Source: Saxibacter everestensis (lineage in GTDB: Bacteria; Actinomycetota; Actinomycetes; Actinomycetales; Brevibacteriaceae). Taken from it: DNA of 64,000 bases. Where the stretch lies: NCBI RefSeq assembly GCF_025787225.1, contig NZ_CP090958.1:3210550-3274549 (forward strand). Direction: 5' to 3'. A program made the position numbers and the translations under genes. Under the pieces are notes generated by a model. The model was not told the origin of the DNA. It made no database searches and saw only the letters and a program-made list of their open reading frames with translations. Below, one piece after another: positions 27,252 through 35,717 of this stretch (the first letter of the stretch is position 1; each line of letters starts with the position of its first letter).

Positions 27252-28921
27252 TTGGACTCCCCCATCAGAACTGCGCGTTCGTGCGCGGTGTGTTTTTCAT
27301 ATTCGGTCACCTGACGGGCGACCTCGGTCTTTGACAATCCCAGCTCGGAGCCGAGCAACTCGCCGACCCTGGCCGCTGCCCTGGCTGAGGCATCGCGGGC
27401 CATGATTCTGGCTCGTGTCCGCCGGGACAATATGTCGTCAACGCTGCGGGCCAACTCATGACGTGCGGAGTAGACGACTTCGGCCTCAAGGAACGGCAGG
27501 CCCTGCACGACCGGCTTTCCGAGCTCTGGCCGCGCATCAAGGATGTCGCCGACGAACCGTGCTTCGGTTCCGTACCTCTCACCAAGGTGTGAGGCGAGAC
27601 CGCCCGAAGCGACGATGGCTTCGGCGTCATAGCCGGCGGCCCCGAGAAGGCGGGCGTTCTTGGTCCTGCATCGCCGTTTCTGTCCAAGAACCTTCTGGGC
27701 TGCGTCGACGGTCTGCTCAGCCATATGCCGCGAGGTGGTCAGCTTTCCGCCCACCACGGTCACCAGGCCGTCATGGTCCGTCCGGATTTCGTGATTGCGC
27801 TTCACCTCAAGGGTCTTGCCACCAGGCGGCGCGACGAGTGGCCTGCACCCGCCAATGCTGCCGAGTGCATCCTCCGGCTCGATGTCGACATTGAGCGCGG
27901 ACCGGGCGCCATCGAGCAGGAAGTCGAGTTCTTCCCTCGTGCAGTTCACGTCGTCGAGATCTCCGGTGTAGTCCTCGTCCGTGGTGCCGAGATAGGACGT
28001 TTCACCCCACCGGGTAATCGTTGCTCGTCGATTGCGCCCAGGCACCGGAATTGTCACCGTGCAGTCATTTCGGATCTTCATCCAGGGCACGGCCACATGC
28101 ACACCCTTGGCCGGGCGGATATTGGGCGCGTCGACATCCTTGCCGGCACCGGTCCAGTCACGGAGCCAGACTCCGGTCGCCATGATGACCACACCTGATT
28201 TCGCTCTGATCTCCTGGTTGCCGACCTCGGCGACGATGCCGTGAACCTTGCCGTTGCTGCGGACGATGTCGGTGACCTTGGCCCCGTTCAGCACGGCGGC
28301 ACCATGGAAGGCTGCCGTGCGAGCCAGCGCGAGGGTAAGCCGGGCGTCATCGGCGCGGGCGTCGTAGTACATGAAGCCGCCGTCGAGGTCGTCTCCTTTG
28401 AAGGTCGGGCAATGCGAGAGGACTTCGTTTTTCGTCAGTTTCTGGTGCAGAACGCCCTCGCGCCAGCCGCCGGCGAGGTCGTACGTCCACAGCAGGCTCT
28501 CGAAACCGGCGGCAAGTCGGCGGTCAAATACGCCGTTGCGCGACAGCACCGGGAACAGGAAAGGCAGCCGCTGCACAAGGTGCGCGGCATTCTTACGCAG
28601 ACGTTGTCGTTCCAGCAGTGAGTGGCGAACCAGTGGCAGGTTGCCCTGCTCGATGTACCTCAGGCCGCCGTGAATCATTTTCGACGACTTCGATGATGTT
28701 CCGGATGCGAAGTCGTCCTTTTCCAGCAGAGCGACGCTGTAGCCGCGCAATGCCGCGTCCATAGCGGTGTATGCGCCGGTTATGCCGCCGCCGACGACAA
28801 TCATGTCGAAGGTCGCACCGTCGATTTTTGCGATCTGATCTGCGCGCCGGAGATCCAGCGGCGTCTCAGATGTCAGCCGTGCGCGTTCAGCCTGTGGCTT
28901 CCGCGAGGGCAATCCAATCAT
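27248..28921 (-). CDS. glpD: Aerobic glycerol-3-phosphate dehydrogenase
   Basis: A 557-residue FAD enzyme oxidising glycerol-3-phosphate to dihydroxyacetone phosphate, membrane-associated. The N-terminal Rossmann motif is FDMIVVGGGITGAYTAMDAA. Next come LLEKDDFASGTSSKSSKMIH and GGLRYIEQGNLPLVRHSLLE, both GlpD signatures. The C-terminal DAO_C domain ends with conserved helices (ELARSVDDILSRRTRARI). The ATG at 28921 is preceded by AAGGAAG. The gene follows the kinase by 21 nt and overlaps the FAD gene by 4 nt. Confidence 0.94.
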   Translation of the reverse strand: MIGLPSRKPQAERARLTSETPLDLRRADQIAKIDGATFDMIVVGGGITGAYTAMDAALRGYSVALLEKDDFASGTSSKSSKMIHGGLRYIEQGNLPLVRHSLLERQRLRKNAAHLVQRLPFLFPVLSRNGVFDRRLAAGFESLLWTYDLAGGWREGVLHQKLTKNEVLSHCPTFKGDDLDGGFMYYDARADDARLTLALARTAAFHGAAVLNGAKVTDIVRSNGKVHGIVAEVGNQEIRAKSGVVIMATGVWLRDWTGAGKDVDAPNIRPAKGVHVAVPWMKIRNDCTVTIPVPGRNRRATITRWGETSYLGTTDEDYTGDLDDVNCTREELDFLLDGARSALNVDIEPEDALGSIGGCRPLVAPPGGKTLEVKRNHEIRTDHDGLVTVVGGKLTTSRHMAEQTVDAAQKVLGQKRRCRTKNARLLGAAGYDAEAIVASGGLASHLGERYGTEARFVGDILDARPELGKPVVQGLPFLEAEVVYSARHELARSVDDILSRRTRARIMARDASARAAARVGELLGSELGLSKTEVARQVTEYEKHTAHERAVLMGESK

Positions 28922-28942
28922 TTACTACTACTTCCTTACGCG

Positions 28943-30451
28943 TTACTTGTTGCGGACTAGACGTACTTCGGAATCGACACGCGCCTGCCAGGCCTCGCGT
29001 CGCTCCACTCGATCAGCCGGCGATGTTCCCGGTTCAAAACTGACGCCTTCGCCGATGGTCGCGACAGCATCTTCCAGTGAGTCCCAGAGCAGCCCCTCGG
29101 ATCCCGCCAGGAATGCTGCTCCCCGCAGGCTGGCTTTGTCCGATGCCGGGAGGCGGCGCATCGGGAGCCCGGTCAGATCGGCCTGAAGCTGGACGAGGGT
29201 GTCGCTGGCAGAGAGGCCCCCGCCGACGACAACTTCGCTCACCGGTGTTCCGGCTACCTCCTCGGCGGATTGGATGCTCGTCGCGACCGACTGGGCGATG
29301 CCGTCCAGGATCGCGAACGCAACCTCAGCGCGAGTTGTCGATGTGGCCATACCGGTCAGCGATGCCCGGACTTTTGGCTCGATCACCGGGGTCCGCAATC
29401 CGGTGAGTGCGGGGATGAACATCACGCCGTTCGCGCTGGAAACCGTCGCTGCAAGCGTGCTGATCATTTCCGCCGAGTCGAACCAGTTCAGGGTTCCGCA
29501 GGCCCAGTTGAGTGCGGATCCGGTGGTTGCGGTGAAGCTCTCCACCGCGTACATCGACTGGTTCCGCCTCCGCCAGGCGGTGAGGGTCAGTGCACCCTCA
29601 TGCAGTCCCGGGTTCTTCGGCAGTTCGGTGCCCGTCACCAGATCCACGAAGCTCCCCGTGCCGTGCACGCACATGGCCTGGCCCTGGCGTAGGCAGCCAA
29701 GGCCCAGTGTGCCGGCGTGCTGATCGCCGATTGCGGCCAAAACCGGGACTGAAATCCCCAGCCTTTCCGAGTCGGTTGTGCCGAGGTGATCAGCGTCCTG
29801 CCGTAATTCGGGTAGCAGGTCGGCCGGGAACCCGAGTTCCTCGATCCACGAAGACTGATAGCTGTGGTCTGCCAAGCGATACGCTCCGCTGGACGTCGCG
29901 TTGGTCGATGTCGTGGCGTAGGTACGTTCTCGGGTCAGCGACCACAGAAGCCAGGTGTCAATGGTTCCGAACCCGAGCCGCTTGTCCCGGTATGCCTCGG
30001 CAACCTCCGCCGTTTCGCGCAGGTGATGCGCGGCCCACAGGTACGGCGAACGGACGCCGGTAGCGCGGCCGACCCGTGGAATAAGGAAATCATCCCAGGC
30101 AGGGCCGCGTGCGGCGAGCTCCTCAGCGTAGCGGCTGTCCTGCCACACCATCGCCGGCACGATCGCGGTCCCAGTCTGTAAGTCCCAAAGCACCGCGGTG
30201 CAGCGCTGACTTGCGATGGCCATGCCGACTAGATGAACGTCCTCCGCCGATGCACGGGCGATAACCGTCCGGCAGGCATCGATCGTCCGGGACAGGATCA
30301 GGTTTGCATCCTGCTCGACGACTCCGGCTCGCGGACTGCTGACTCCCAGCGGCCGGTACTCCGTTCCATGCACGGAGCCATCGGCCGTCACCCACGCCGC
30401 GCGCGTTCCGGTTGTTCCCTCGTCGACGCTCAGGATCGCCGGGATACTCAT
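28943..30451 (-). CDS. FGGY-family carbohydrate kinase, glycerol kinase type
   Basis: A 502-residue FGGY kinase. The phosphate loop is AILSVDEGTTGTRAAWVTAD, with IASQRCTAVLWD, GFGTIDTWLLWSLT, LAAIGDQHAGTLGLGCLRQG and the second signature MFIPALTGLRTPVIEPKVRA. The ATP-site VVVGGGLSASDTLVQLQADL follows. It is closest in layout to GlpK. Some blocks differ from textbook GlpK (VESFTATTGSALNWACGTLN), so another polyol (erythritol, dihydroxyacetone) is possible. Operon partners GlpD and GlpP favour glycerol. The start ATG at 30451 has AAAGG upstream. It is 45 nt downstream of the MFS gene. Confidence 0.85.
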   Translation of the reverse strand: MSIPAILSVDEGTTGTRAAWVTADGSVHGTEYRPLGVSSPRAGVVEQDANLILSRTIDACRTVIARASAEDVHLVGMAIASQRCTAVLWDLQTGTAIVPAMVWQDSRYAEELAARGPAWDDFLIPRVGRATGVRSPYLWAAHHLRETAEVAEAYRDKRLGFGTIDTWLLWSLTRERTYATTSTNATSSGAYRLADHSYQSSWIEELGFPADLLPELRQDADHLGTTDSERLGISVPVLAAIGDQHAGTLGLGCLRQGQAMCVHGTGSFVDLVTGTELPKNPGLHEGALTLTAWRRRNQSMYAVESFTATTGSALNWACGTLNWFDSAEMISTLAATVSSANGVMFIPALTGLRTPVIEPKVRASLTGMATSTTRAEVAFAILDGIAQSVATSIQSAEEVAGTPVSEVVVGGGLSASDTLVQLQADLTGLPMRRLPASDKASLRGAAFLAGSEGLLWDSLEDAVATIGEGVSFEPGTSPADRVERREAWQARVDSEVRLVRNK

Positions 30452-30496
30452 TCGATTACCTTTCTGCCGTTCAATGCCTGCTTCTCGGTGGCTCGT

Positions 30497-31933
30497 CTAT
30501 TTACCGGCGGATTCAAACGTGACCGCCCGATCCGCTTTGAACTGCGGAGCATCGAGCTCCTCATCCGGGCTGATCGCCGCACGGGTGGGATCCCACTTGA
30601 TGACAGAGCAGATGATGAACGCGGCGAGTGGCACTACCGACAGGATCAGGAATGTCGGGCCAAGCCCAAGGTCTTCCTTCAGGATCGGGAAAACGAGCAG
30701 ACCGAGGGCCGCGCCGACACTGCCTAGCGCTCCGATGACACCATTTGCGCTGGCGCGTAATTCGCTGCGGAACGAAAGCGACGACAAGCTCTTGCCATTG
30801 GCCCCTGGGCCACCCGAGTGGAAGAGGATGAACAGCGAGGGAAGAACGAATGCCAGCCACAGTGGAAGCGAGTCGAATCCAAGCCCAAGAATGACCAGGA
30901 TGACGAAAACCACTCCGAATCCAGCCGCGGATGCCTTTCGGAGGCCAAACTTCTTTCCGATCACGGGCGACATGAAGCCGCCGATGATGCCGAAGAGGTT
31001 GAACACGAGAGACCCGACAGTGGCGACGATGAAGTCCTTGCCGAACAGCGAGAGGCTGATGATAGGCAGATACCAGCCGACGGCGAAGTACTGGATGGAC
31101 TGCCCGATCTGGACCGTTGCTGCGAGCACCGTTCGGCGCAGATAGCTGCCTCTAAAGATCAGCGCGACATTGGCAAAGCCCCTGGTCGCCTGATTCAGGA
31201 TCGGCAGCCGGTCCTCGACCGGTGCCGCGGTGAAGTCCTCGGCATAGATCTTCCTCATCGAAGTGGTCGCCCGTTCAAGGTAGCCCTTCCGCGCCAGCCA
31301 GGTAGGACTTTCGACCATCAGTGTTGCCTGCAGCAGGAGCATCAGCAGGGCAAAAACCCCGGCCGAGCCGACTGCCCAGCGCCAGATTGCCTCACCGACG
31401 CCGAGATTGTAGAAGGCGATAGCCAGCAGCAGGTTGGTGCTCACCGCCGTGTACCAGATTCCCTGCCAGGTGTTCAGCCGGCTCTTGAATCTGGCCGGCG
31501 TGAATTCCGCCAGCAGCGCCATGGCGATGGCGAAGTCGATGCCGTAGGCGGCCCCGACAAAGAACCGGCCGACCAAAACGAACTCGAACGTCGGAGCGAG
31601 TGCGGCCAACGCGGCACCGACAAGTGCCAACGCCTTCGCGAGAACCAGGGGCGGAATCCGGCCCCACTTGTCCGCCATCCAGCCGCCGATGGGGTTGAAG
31701 GCGATGGCCACCCACGACGCCAGCGAGGTAAGCACTGCGACCTGGGTTGCGCTCAATTCGAGATCGCCGGTCATTGTGCCCAAACCCGCGCTCAGCGCAG
31801 AGTTCGAGAAGGCGTCCAGGAACAGGCCGCCCAGTGCGAGCCACCAGATCACCCCCGCCCGGCCGACTATCTTCGGGCGTGAATCAATGTATGCGACGAC
31901 GTCTCCGACGCCTCTGAGAACGTAGTTTGGCAC
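30497..31933 (-). CDS. MFS transporter, probable glycerol/polyol or sugar-phosphate carrier
   Basis: About 478 residues with 12 predicted helices. MFS loop motifs are GGWMADKWGRIPPLV after the second helix, FVGAAYGIDFAIAMALLAEF, and ESPTWLARKGYLERATTSM after the sixth helix, resembling sugar-porter/MHS-like carriers. It is the first gene of the glycerol operon, so it most likely imports the polyol phosphorylated by the FGGY kinase. The start is read as GTG at 31933 (7 nt after GAGAGGT) rather than the adjacent TTG at 31936. The ribosome binding site lies within a leader hairpin. Confidence 0.85.
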   Translation of the reverse strand: MPNYVLRGVGDVVAYIDSRPKIVGRAGVIWWLALGGLFLDAFSNSALSAGLGTMTGDLELSATQVAVLTSLASWVAIAFNPIGGWMADKWGRIPPLVLAKALALVGAALAALAPTFEFVLVGRFFVGAAYGIDFAIAMALLAEFTPARFKSRLNTWQGIWYTAVSTNLLLAIAFYNLGVGEAIWRWAVGSAGVFALLMLLLQATLMVESPTWLARKGYLERATTSMRKIYAEDFTAAPVEDRLPILNQATRGFANVALIFRGSYLRRTVLAATVQIGQSIQYFAVGWYLPIISLSLFGKDFIVATVGSLVFNLFGIIGGFMSPVIGKKFGLRKASAAGFGVVFVILVILGLGFDSLPLWLAFVLPSLFILFHSGGPGANGKSLSSLSFRSELRASANGVIGALGSVGAALGLLVFPILKEDLGLGPTFLILSVVPLAAFIICSVIKWDPTRAAISPDEELDAPQFKADRAVTFESAGK

Positions 31934-31936
31934 CAA

Positions 31937-31974
31937 TCCGACCTCTCTGTCGGGAAACCGTGTCGGAGGTCCGA
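31937..31974 (-). promoter_or_regulatory. Leader hairpin covering the ribosome binding site of the glycerol operon
   Basis: Arms 31937-31945 and 31966-31974 pair at 8 of 9 positions. The minus-strand AGAGG ribosome binding site of the MFS gene lies in the downstream arm, so folding would hide it. This could be a translational control element or a part of an alternative fold with the upstream hairpin. Confidence 0.4.
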
Positions 31975-31984
31975 AACTAGCGCC

Positions 31985-32028
31985 ATAAACAACAACAGGG
32001 CAGACGGAGACACCGACAGGTGGTCTCC
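31985..32028 (-). promoter_or_regulatory. Leader hairpin plus U-rich tract, possible GlpP-controlled attenuator
   Basis: On the minus strand, 32028-32019 pairs with 32014-32006 (nine pairs and one bulged base, 4-nt loop). It is followed about 8 nt later by TGTTGTTGTTT. It lies between a TTGACA-like box (complement of 32074-32079) and the first gene. As the operon encodes a GlpP antiterminator, this is a candidate target, but the T-run is interrupted, so termination strength is uncertain. Confidence 0.4.
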
Positions 32029-32090
32029 AGTCTTACCCTGATGCTGAGACGCTATCGGGCGGCAGGTTGCCGTGTCAATAGCGAAGTTTG

Positions 32091-32187
32091 CCGCTCGACG
32101 TCCTTCCCCTCGTCCGCGAAACTTGGCTTTGTCGTCGACTCGTGGGATCTTTTGCACGACTCGCATGCCTTAGCCACGAGTGGGCGG
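32091..32187. repeat. Long hairpin repeat, family member 2 (chimeric arms)
   Basis: The left flank and left arm (32123-32144) match member 1 near 24.7 kb. The right arm (32155-32180) matches member 3 near 51.2 kb (TTAGCCACGA). As a result only the outer and innermost parts of the stem pair. It sits between the SRPBCC gene stop and the glycerol operon leader. Confidence 0.65.
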
Positions 32188-32207
32188 CGCATTGCGCAGA
32201 ACCGGCC

Positions 32208-32660
32208 TCAGTAGTCGTCGACGCCCCGGAGAAACCGGTTGCGCTTCTCGATCAGGCGGCGGATATAGCTGCCGAGGACCAGACGTTCGACGATTCGACC
32301 GAGCACCCCGAACGGAGCGGCGAACGACACCCGGTCGATCAGCACAGACCCGCTTCCGTCGGGATGGACTTCGTGAATGTGCCGGAAGTATCGAAACGGC
32401 CCGCGAACCTGCTCATCTGTGAACGAGTCCGGCTCGTGCATCTCGGTGATCTTGCTCGTCATTCGCAGTGGCAGACCGAAGTGCCAGGCGCGCCAAGTGA
32501 CCTGCTGGCCCGCTCCGATGAGTCCCTTCTGCACGCCGGCCACTGCTCTCTCGCCCGAGTCCGACATGGAATCAACATGGACATCGATGTCCCGGCTGAG
32601 GTCGAAGAGACGTTGCTGGCTGAGCGTCGATCGGGTGCTGCATTCGAAACTGACCGCCAT
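32208..32660 (-). CDS. SRPBCC family protein
   Basis: A 150-residue START/SRPBCC-fold protein (polyketide cyclase/coenzyme-Q-binding-like). It begins AVSFECSTRSTLSQQRLFDL, has VTWRAWHFGLPLRMTSKITE with EPDSF after it, and FRHIHEVHPDGSGSVLIDRV, a pattern typical of the ligand-binding cavity strands. It ends with a long helix (LGRIVERLVLGSYIRRLIEK). The ligand is unknown. The next gene upstream on the same strand is an NAD(P)-binding protein 107 nt away; they may or may not be co-transcribed. Confidence 0.75.
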   Translation of the reverse strand: MAVSFECSTRSTLSQQRLFDLSRDIDVHVDSMSDSGERAVAGVQKGLIGAGQQVTWRAWHFGLPLRMTSKITEMHEPDSFTDEQVRGPFRYFRHIHEVHPDGSGSVLIDRVSFAAPFGVLGRIVERLVLGSYIRRLIEKRNRFLRGVDDY

Positions 32661-32767
32661 AGCCCCATGCTCTCATCGCCGTTCAGCTCTTCCTTGCCGC
32701 GATGTCCGGGTCTCGTAAGATTCCAGGCCGTTTTACCTTACGGAACTCGGACATCGAGGAACGATGG

Positions 32768-33418
32768 CTAGGCCGAACGCAGCGCCTCTTCGATCGGCAC
32801 ATCGCCGGAGTTGAAGCCAACGAATTTGCCGATCGTGGCGGGGCTTTCCAGCGCCACTGCCGCGACCTGCGCGACATCGTCACGCGAAACGCGGCCCGGC
32901 TCAAGGTCCGTGCCGACCTCGATCTTCCCGGTCGCGGCGTCCAGAGTGAGCGTGCTCGGGCCGAGGATCGTCCAGGTCAGGGTGCTGCGGCGCAGGTGGT
33001 CGTCCGCTTCCGCCTTCGATTCGGCATACGGATAGAACGAGTCAGATTCCGCCAGACCGTGGTCGTGGCCGGCGCCAAGGTACGAAATCATCAGGTAGCG
33101 ATCGACACCGGCCTCAGCAGCCGCGTCGATCGAGCGGATGGCGGCGTCTCGGTCGACGGCGTACGTGCGTTCCGGACTACCCCCACCGGCGCCCGCGGAC
33201 CAGACGACGGCATCGTGACTGGCTATTGCCTCGGCGATCTCTTCGGTGGAGAGATGCTCGACATCGGCAACCGCCGGCGTCGCACCGGTGGCCTCGACGT
33301 CGCCGCTGTGCTGCGGGTTACGGATCAGCGAGGTGACATGGTGGCCCTGTGAGCTGAGGATCCTGGCCAGCCGGAGGGCGATCTTGCCGTGGCCTCCGAC
33401 GATGACGATGCGTGACAT
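32768..33418 (-). CDS. NAD(P)H-binding SDR/NmrA-like protein
   Basis: A 216-residue atypical short-chain dehydrogenase of the NAD(P)H-binding (YwnB/NmrA-like) type. The N-terminal motif is SRIVIVGGHGKIALRLARIL (GxxGxxA variant). Later segments are AIASHDAVVWSAGAGGG, DRYLMISYLGAGHDH and LTWTILGPSTLTLDAATGKI. No full YxxxK active site is evident, so it may be a sensor or reductase of unknown substrate. The ATG at 33418 is preceded by GGGAAGGAAATAC; the frame to 33433 is not needed. It appears to stand alone. Confidence 0.8.
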   Translation of the reverse strand: MSRIVIVGGHGKIALRLARILSSQGHHVTSLIRNPQHSGDVEATGATPAVADVEHLSTEEIAEAIASHDAVVWSAGAGGGSPERTYAVDRDAAIRSIDAAAEAGVDRYLMISYLGAGHDHGLAESDSFYPYAESKAEADDHLRRSTLTWTILGPSTLTLDAATGKIEVGTDLEPGRVSRDDVAQVAAVALESPATIGKFVGFNSGDVPIEEALRSA

Positions 33419-33565
33419 GTATTTCCTTCCCATGCGGGTGAGCTGCGCCCCTGCGGGTGCTGCGTCTGCGGTCCATTGCGTAGAGCGACACAGGCCTGCC
33501 GACTATTCCCGAAGTCCGGGTTTGGGAAAGTTCCCGGGCGATCTGACCGCTTCGAAACCCGGAGG

Positions 33566-34879
33566 TCAGTGCCCAGACAGCAGCGCCCTGGCGACGCGGG
33601 TCGAATCGACGAGCGGGTGGGTGCCCAGAGCGCGCCATGCCAGCCCGGAATCGTCCTCCCGGACCGCGGCGATGACATCGCGCTCCACCGACTTGACCGT
33701 CAGCATCAGACCCAGCTGATGCAGGTTCGGCGCGCTGGTCGATTTCGGTCTGGGGCCCCGCGCGTCCACATCGCAGATCACTTCGACTATCGCGTCGTCC
33801 GGCAGCCCCTCGATGCTGCCGTTGTTTGGCACGTTCAGGATCAGCTCGGCGGGTTCGTTTTGCGCAATCGCCCGCATCAAGGTCAGTGCTACTCCCTCAT
33901 AGCCGTTGCCCTTGAGGTCTTCCTGGTCCCGCTCCCAGCCGCCGGTCGCCTCGCGACTCTCCGCCATGTAGGTCGATTCGCGTTCGCGCCGCACGCTCTG
34001 CCAGAGCTGATACGCCGCTTCGGGCCCGGTTTCGCTCGCCTGGTAGAACCGCTGCTGCTGGTTGGCCAGGAACTCGCCGCGGCTCGAACCCGCATGGCCA
34101 AGCGCCTCGATGGCGTCTCGGGTGTTGTAGTAATAATGCAGATACTCATTGGGGATGGCGCCCAGCGTCCGCAGCCAATCGGCGCCGAAGAGCTTGCCTT
34201 CCTCGAACCGATCCAGCAGTTCTGGTCTCTGCAACAGTCCCGGCAGCAGGTCATGTCCTCCAGTGATGACTCCGCCAAGCCAGCCGAGGTGGTTCAGGCC
34301 GAAATAGTCGAAAGTCACCAGCTCGGGATCGACATCAAGCACCCGGGCGACCCGCTTGCACAGGCCGATGGGCGAATCGCAGATGCCGATGACCCGTTCC
34401 CCGAGGATCGCCGACATCGCCTCGGTCACCATTCCGGCCGGGTTGGTGAAGTTGATGAACCACGCGTCCGGGCAGATTTCGGCTACCCGATGCGCAATTC
34501 GAAGCACCTCCGGCAGGGTGCGCAGGCCATAAAGCAGCCCCGCTGCCCCCGTGGTTTCCTGACCGAGCACACCGTGATCGAGGCAGCTGCGCTCATCGCT
34601 CGAACGGCCGTCGAGCCCACCTACCCGGATGGCGGAGAAGATGAAGTCGGTGCCGGCCAGCGCCTCGTCGAGCGAATCGGTGCTCGTCACCCGGGGAGCG
34701 TCGGCCGATGCCGCGGCCTGGCCGCGGAGCACCGCCTCGATTTTCCGAACCCGGTCGAGGTCTTCGTCATAGAGGACGACATCCGTGCACGGATTGTCGA
34801 ACTCCTCGTTCTCGCGCAGCAGGGCGCCGTAGACCAGAGGCACCCTGAATCCTCCGCCGCCCAGGATTGTCATCTTCAT
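33566..34879 (-). CDS. Glycoside hydrolase family 4, 6-phospho-beta-glucosidase-like
   Basis: A 437-residue GH4 enzyme. This family cleaves glycosides by an NAD+/Mn2+ redox-elimination mechanism. Features are the N-terminal NAD motif MTILGGGGFRVPLVYGAL, DFIFSAIRVGG, FINFTNPAGMVTEAM, GICDSPIGLC (metal-site cysteine) and FDYFGLNHLGWLGGV (metal-site histidine). The CDSPIG segment is typical of the phospho-beta-glucosidase (CelF/LicH) subgroup, unlike the alpha-galactosidase (MelA) type. It is co-translated with the DeoR regulator (ATGA overlap) and divergent from a kinase-ABC operon that could provide a phosphorylated disaccharide. No PTS gene is visible. Confidence 0.88.
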   Translation of the reverse strand: MKMTILGGGGFRVPLVYGALLRENEEFDNPCTDVVLYDEDLDRVRKIEAVLRGQAAASADAPRVTSTDSLDEALAGTDFIFSAIRVGGLDGRSSDERSCLDHGVLGQETTGAAGLLYGLRTLPEVLRIAHRVAEICPDAWFINFTNPAGMVTEAMSAILGERVIGICDSPIGLCKRVARVLDVDPELVTFDYFGLNHLGWLGGVITGGHDLLPGLLQRPELLDRFEEGKLFGADWLRTLGAIPNEYLHYYYNTRDAIEALGHAGSSRGEFLANQQQRFYQASETGPEAAYQLWQSVRRERESTYMAESREATGGWERDQEDLKGNGYEGVALTLMRAIAQNEPAELILNVPNNGSIEGLPDDAIVEVICDVDARGPRPKSTSAPNLHQLGLMLTVKSVERDVIAAVREDDSGLAWRALGTHPLVDSTRVARALLSGH

Positions 34880-35628
34880 GCCGTGATTACCTCGGTTCCG
34901 CTGTCTGCAAATGGTTCGAAATAGGCCTGATCGGTCTCGGTGGAGGTGACCAGAGTGGAGATCCGCTCCGCTTCACAGACAACACCGTGCCCGCGGCCTG
35001 GAAATTTCCGCGCAGTCGCCACCAGCACGGCCCGATCAGCAGCAAGCAGCATCTGCTGCTTTATCGAGACCTCAACCGGCGTTGTGTCCACGACCTGACC
35101 GCGCCGGGTGACCCCGCTCGTGCCAAGGAACGCAAGATCGGCGTGCACCTGCCGCAGGGCGTTCTCGGTCAGGAAGCCGACTGTCGAGTGGTAGTTTCGC
35201 CGCAGCAGCCCGCCGAGGAACAGCAACTCCGTCTTGCTGTCCTGCTTCAGGATCTCGTAAACCGCCATATTGCTGGTGATGATGGTGACCGGCCTGCCGG
35301 AGAGCGCTCTGGCGACCTCCAGCATGGTGGTCCCGATATCCAGGATGAGGGTGTCGCCATCGGACACCAGATCACTCGCGGCCTGCGCCATCAGCTGCTT
35401 CTCGCCGTGGTCGGTGTACTCGGCGTAGGCGAATGGGACCTCGTTCGGCGCCTTGATCGCGGCGCCTCCGTACACCCTGGTCAACCGGCCGTCGTCGGCG
35501 AGCAGACCGATATCACGTCGGGCAGTGGCTTCGCTGACGCCGAGCACCGCGGCCACATCCTTGATCGCCATGGCTCCGTGCTGGGTCAGGGCCCTGATCA
35601 GCTCGTCATGGCGCTGGTCTCGCAACAT
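34876..35628 (-). CDS. DeoR family transcriptional repressor
   Basis: A 250-residue DeoR regulator. The HTH spans about residues 5-55 (DELIRALTQHGAMAIKDVAA, LGVSEATARRDIGLLADDGR, RVYGGAA). The C-terminal sugar-phosphate sensing domain includes DTLILDIGTTMLEVARALSG, ITSNMAVYEIL, ELLFLGGLLRRNYHSTVGFL and ADRAVLVATARKFPG. The ATG at 35628 gives the normal family length; the open frame upstream to 35706 would add a poor N-terminus. It is divergent from the PfkB-ABC operon and overlaps the GH4 gene, so it likely controls both in response to a sugar phosphate. Confidence 0.88.
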   Translation of the reverse strand: MLRDQRHDELIRALTQHGAMAIKDVAAVLGVSEATARRDIGLLADDGRLTRVYGGAAIKAPNEVPFAYAEYTDHGEKQLMAQAASDLVSDGDTLILDIGTTMLEVARALSGRPVTIITSNMAVYEILKQDSKTELLFLGGLLRRNYHSTVGFLTENALRQVHADLAFLGTSGVTRRGQVVDTTPVEVSIKQQMLLAADRAVLVATARKFPGRGHGVVCEAERISTLVTSTETDQAYFEPFADSGTEVITA

Positions 35629-35717
35629 ACCGTCACGATATACCAAAGCATGACGTAAATTGATTGAACTTGAGTATGTATTGACATTCTCTGACGCCCT
35701 ATGCAATTCTTCAGCTC
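35629..35717. promoter_or_regulatory. Divergent deoR/pfkB promoter region
   Basis: An 89-bp AT-richer gap with TTGATTGA/CTTGAG repeats (about 35659-35673) and a plus-strand TTGACA (35681-35686) as a probable -35 for the kinase operon; the -10 is weak. The repeated TTGA motifs are a plausible DeoR-type operator. Confidence 0.4.
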
